Below, piece by piece: positions 4,900-7,074 of a stretch of 7,074 nt of DNA. Numbering within the stretch: the first letter of the stretch is position 1; each line of letters opens with the position of its first letter. Source of the stretch: Pseudomonadota bacterium (GTDB lineage: Bacteria; SAR324; XYD2-FULL-50-16; JAHJRI01); assembly GCA_022360105.1 (NCBI GenBank), contig JAKSDL010000022.1, positions 1 through 7,074 on the forward strand, written 5' to 3'. Below the pieces are notes generated by a model. That model was not told where the DNA came from. It did no database searches and saw only the letters and a list, made by a program, of their open reading frames with translations. The position numbers were made by a program, and so were the translations under genes.

Positions 4900-7074
4900 G
4901 AATCTCAAAATCTTCCAGATACTTTATATTTTGTGGTTACTCTTAGGAACGATTCTCTACTCACACATGGTCGGATCATCAAGAAAAAGCGGGCGGACGG
5001 TATTGATTAAACGAAGCGTCTATGCCTTGCGCAGTTTTTTCCTGGCAGTTTTATTATGCATGGCAGTATCACAGAATGTCTCGGCCCAGGCAACGGCACC
5101 TGAATCTACAAAAAGTGAGAGCCTTTCACTCAGTCGTATTGTCCTTGACAGCCGCAAAGCAAAAAACTGCCAGTCACTTCACACCTATCTTTCGGGTCTT
5201 TCGTCGCCTGTTAACGTGTTAAAAACAATAGAATTTGAAGTAAGTAAGATTGTAAAAAGAGATCGATCTGAACTCGTCGATCTGGAAAACAACAGGAATC
5301 TATTGGACTTTCTCCATCTCACCACCCATTGCTATGTTTCCACTCGGCATATTGTTCTCAATGACCAACGATTGTCTTGGAAAGGGCTTGTTGATAGGAT
5401 TAATAAAACTTCCGGGACTCGGTCCTTATCACGGCAGATCAGTCTAATTTGGATCAGTTTTATAAGGCATCAAAGCAGGAAGCTTTCTGAACTAGTCAAC
5501 ATTTCATTCCATCCGGCTGAAATATCGGAACACCTCTCTCTGTCATTTATCAGACACCAGAATGTTTTGCTGACTCCCGGTCAGGCCTCCATGTGGCAGC
5601 ATTGTCAAACACGTTTCAACAATAAAAAACATGGCTGGAAAGCGAACCTGATCGCCGGTTTTATGAGCCCTGCATATCAATTCGTTTCCTTTGTTAAGCA
5701 GCATTCTTCTCTCAAAAAATCTCTTGAACAAATGCCGCCTCCCGGTTTTGGTGATCATCAGAAGATAATACCTGGTATGCTGATCAGTCTGAGCAAACTC
5801 GGTAAAAAGGCGACTCCACAAACCTGGCATCTGTTTTATGAAACTTGTGCTGAATACGGAATTGAGCGCACCTATCCGGATCAGGAAAAGCTTCAGTTTG
5901 TCGCCCGATTTCTAGGGGTCAAATCGTTGTATCGGGATATTTTTTCTAATCCACTGATACCAAAAAACATCGCAAGAGATCTTCCTGATGCCTTGCAAGC
6001 TGCGGAATTCTTTCCATCACCAAAAGGCTTAAGAATTATCCTGGCATTGAGTGCCCAGGAATCAACCATGCAGTGGAACCCTAAACTGAACGAGCAAAAA
6101 AAGAAACTGTTAAGGAGACGATTCAACAATATTCTCTCCAAGATTAGCCAATCGATTCCGGGTTCGGTATCCAGCTTTTTCCTGGCTGAAACCCATCAAA
6201 AAGAACTTGATAAATTATCAAACGAGCTGCACCAGCTAACAGATACTAATCATGGCAAGACCAGGGAATATGATTTTTATCTCTGGAGCAGGAAAACATT
6301 TGCTTTTATTAATGAACTTAGAAATGAATATCGGCAAATGGCAAAAGTCGGACAATGGTTCTTTGATCTTGAATCACTTAATTCAAGATTGGAAAAGGAA
6401 CCACAGACATTCGGCCTGTGGCAGATCAATGTCAATCATCTGCAGGAAAAAATAAAGTCGTTCAAACAACTCAGAAGAGCTTTCCCGGAGATATATCAAA
6501 AAACCAACGGAAAATGGATTGTTAACAGAAGCTGGCTGATTGACGCATTAAGTGGCAGGCCCAAGGCAAGACTGAATCGAAGACGCACACTTGAACTGAT
6601 CATTCACACCCACCTTAAACCCCATTATAAAAACCACATGTTGGGCGATGGCAATGATTTGATGTTTTTTGTTGCTGAGAACATGGCGGGTGAAATGTCT
6701 ACATTTCGAGCTGCCATTCAAAGAGAACTAAATCAAAAAATGCGCTCTTCTTTGAAAACAGACGGAGACCTGACATATTATTTGCCTTACTCAACAAAAA
6801 TTGACTGGAACAAGGAATCAAAAACCTATTTAAAGCTGAAAGAATTTATTAGCCGTCATCGTTATTACTTTGATAAACCAGTGGATTCAAACAAACTGAT
6901 TCGTGAGCTATGTCAGGCAAGATCTTGGGAAGAGCTCCATCAACTTGAACTCTACAGGAAACTTTTGGATAAAGATTCTGCGATCAGAGTTTTCCCTGAC
7001 ATCAGAAGTAATTTATATAACCAGACACCGAGGGCTTATGCACGGCTTGTCACCAAAAAATCTCTTCTCTTCTA
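4898..7074 (+). CDS. Exported DUF1615-like protein with long N-terminal extension, 3' end missing
   Basis: One uninterrupted frame runs to the right edge: 725 complete codons and no stop. Residues 36-63 form a good signal peptide (basic RSVYALR, hydrophobic FFLAVLLCMAV, then VSA before QATAP). Residues 5-22 are an extra hydrophobic stretch that would disappear if translation begins at Met24 (4967); no start has a clear ribosome site. Residues about 70-330 match nothing I know. From about 330 on it resembles DUF1615, a lysozyme-fold family of exported proteins: LALSAQESTMQ (382-392), with Glu388 where soluble lytic transglycosylases keep the catalytic Glu; TFGLWQIN (504-511), like their GLxQI motif; AENMAGEMSTFRAAIQ (593-608) for the family's 'FNAGxYASRNAAFQ'; and DGDLTYY (622-628). 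ELYRKLL and TPRAYARLV near the edge fit the family's last segment, so little is probably missing. Cell-wall cleavage is plausible but unproven. The family call is from memory of motifs. Confidence 0.7.
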   Translation, partial: MNLKIFQILYILWLLLGTILYSHMVGSSRKSGRTVLIKRSVYALRSFFLAVLLCMAVSQNVSAQATAPESTKSESLSLSRIVLDSRKAKNCQSLHTYLSGLSSPVNVLKTIEFEVSKIVKRDRSELVDLENNRNLLDFLHLTTHCYVSTRHIVLNDQRLSWKGLVDRINKTSGTRSLSRQISLIWISFIRHQSRKLSELVNISFHPAEISEHLSLSFIRHQNVLLTPGQASMWQHCQTRFNNKKHGWKANLIAGFMSPAYQFVSFVKQHSSLKKSLEQMPPPGFGDHQKIIPGMLISLSKLGKKATPQTWHLFYETCAEYGIERTYPDQEKLQFVARFLGVKSLYRDIFSNPLIPKNIARDLPDALQAAEFFPSPKGLRIILALSAQESTMQWNPKLNEQKKKLLRRRFNNILSKISQSIPGSVSSFFLAETHQKELDKLSNELHQLTDTNHGKTREYDFYLWSRKTFAFINELRNEYRQMAKVGQWFFDLESLNSRLEKEPQTFGLWQINVNHLQEKIKSFKQLRRAFPEIYQKTNGKWIVNRSWLIDALSGRPKARLNRRRTLELIIHTHLKPHYKNHMLGDGNDLMFFVAENMAGEMSTFRAAIQRELNQKMRSSLKTDGDLTYYLPYSTKIDWNKESKTYLKLKEFISRHRYYFDKPVDSNKLIRELCQARSWEELHQLELYRKLLDKDSAIRVFPDIRSNLYNQTPRAYARLVTKKSLLF

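Noticed and set aside
5022..5222. Plus-strand frame of 66 codons
   Set aside because: It is a shifted frame inside the exported-protein gene, with no ribosome site or family resemblance.
5543..6141. Two minus-strand frames of 95 and 82 codons
   Set aside because: Both are antisense to the continuous plus-strand frame that carries the signal peptide and DUF1615-like motifs.

Overview
The window looks like chromosomal DNA of a Gram-negative bacterium of modest GC content (A+T-rich by eye, more so between genes). The Gram-negative call rests on three envelope-related reading frames: a membrane-anchored protein with two SPOR-like folds, a secreted lysozyme-fold (DUF1615-like) protein, and a VKOR-type disulfide-forming membrane protein. 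LexA has the classical domain order, but its own upstream operator reads like the SOS box of Gram-positive bacteria rather than the enterobacterial CTGT-N8-ACAG box. Together with the unfamiliar proteins this suggests a delta-proteobacterium-like or SAR324-like lineage. That placement is inference and weakly held.

Layout from left to right: (1) the 3' end of a VKOR-family gene (+), cut by the left edge; (2) a 240-bp convergent gap with a small hairpin; (3) on the minus strand, a possible 48-residue small ORF followed by a STAS-domain gene with a clear AGGAGG ribosome site; (4) about 570 bp of very A/T-rich DNA without a convincing gene; (5) on the minus strand, a 273-residue single-pass membrane protein with two tandem SPOR-like folds; (6) a 789-bp divergent gap with several inverted repeats, a 12-bp direct repeat and a stem-loop just before the next gene; (7) on the plus strand, a 260-residue protein with two membrane segments, a Pro/Glu-rich linker and an unrecognised C-terminal domain; (8) a perfect 12-bp hairpin shared by convergent gene ends; (9) lexA on the minus strand with its promoter and operator; (10) on the plus strand, a long exported protein of at least 725 residues whose C-terminal half resembles DUF1615. 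It is still open at the right edge and probably ends just beyond it.

No operon is obvious apart from the small ORF and STAS pair. Common threads are the cell envelope (SPOR, DUF1615-like, the two-TM protein, VKOR) and regulation (LexA, STAS). LexA and the DUF1615-like gene diverge from a 231-bp spacer that carries the SOS-type box, so SOS control of the second gene is possible but unproven. I saw no mobile element, CRISPR array, tRNA or rRNA. The less familiar items are the 260-residue protein with its structured leader, the roughly 330-residue N-terminal extension of the DUF1615-like protein, and the hairpin-rich 789-bp gap.
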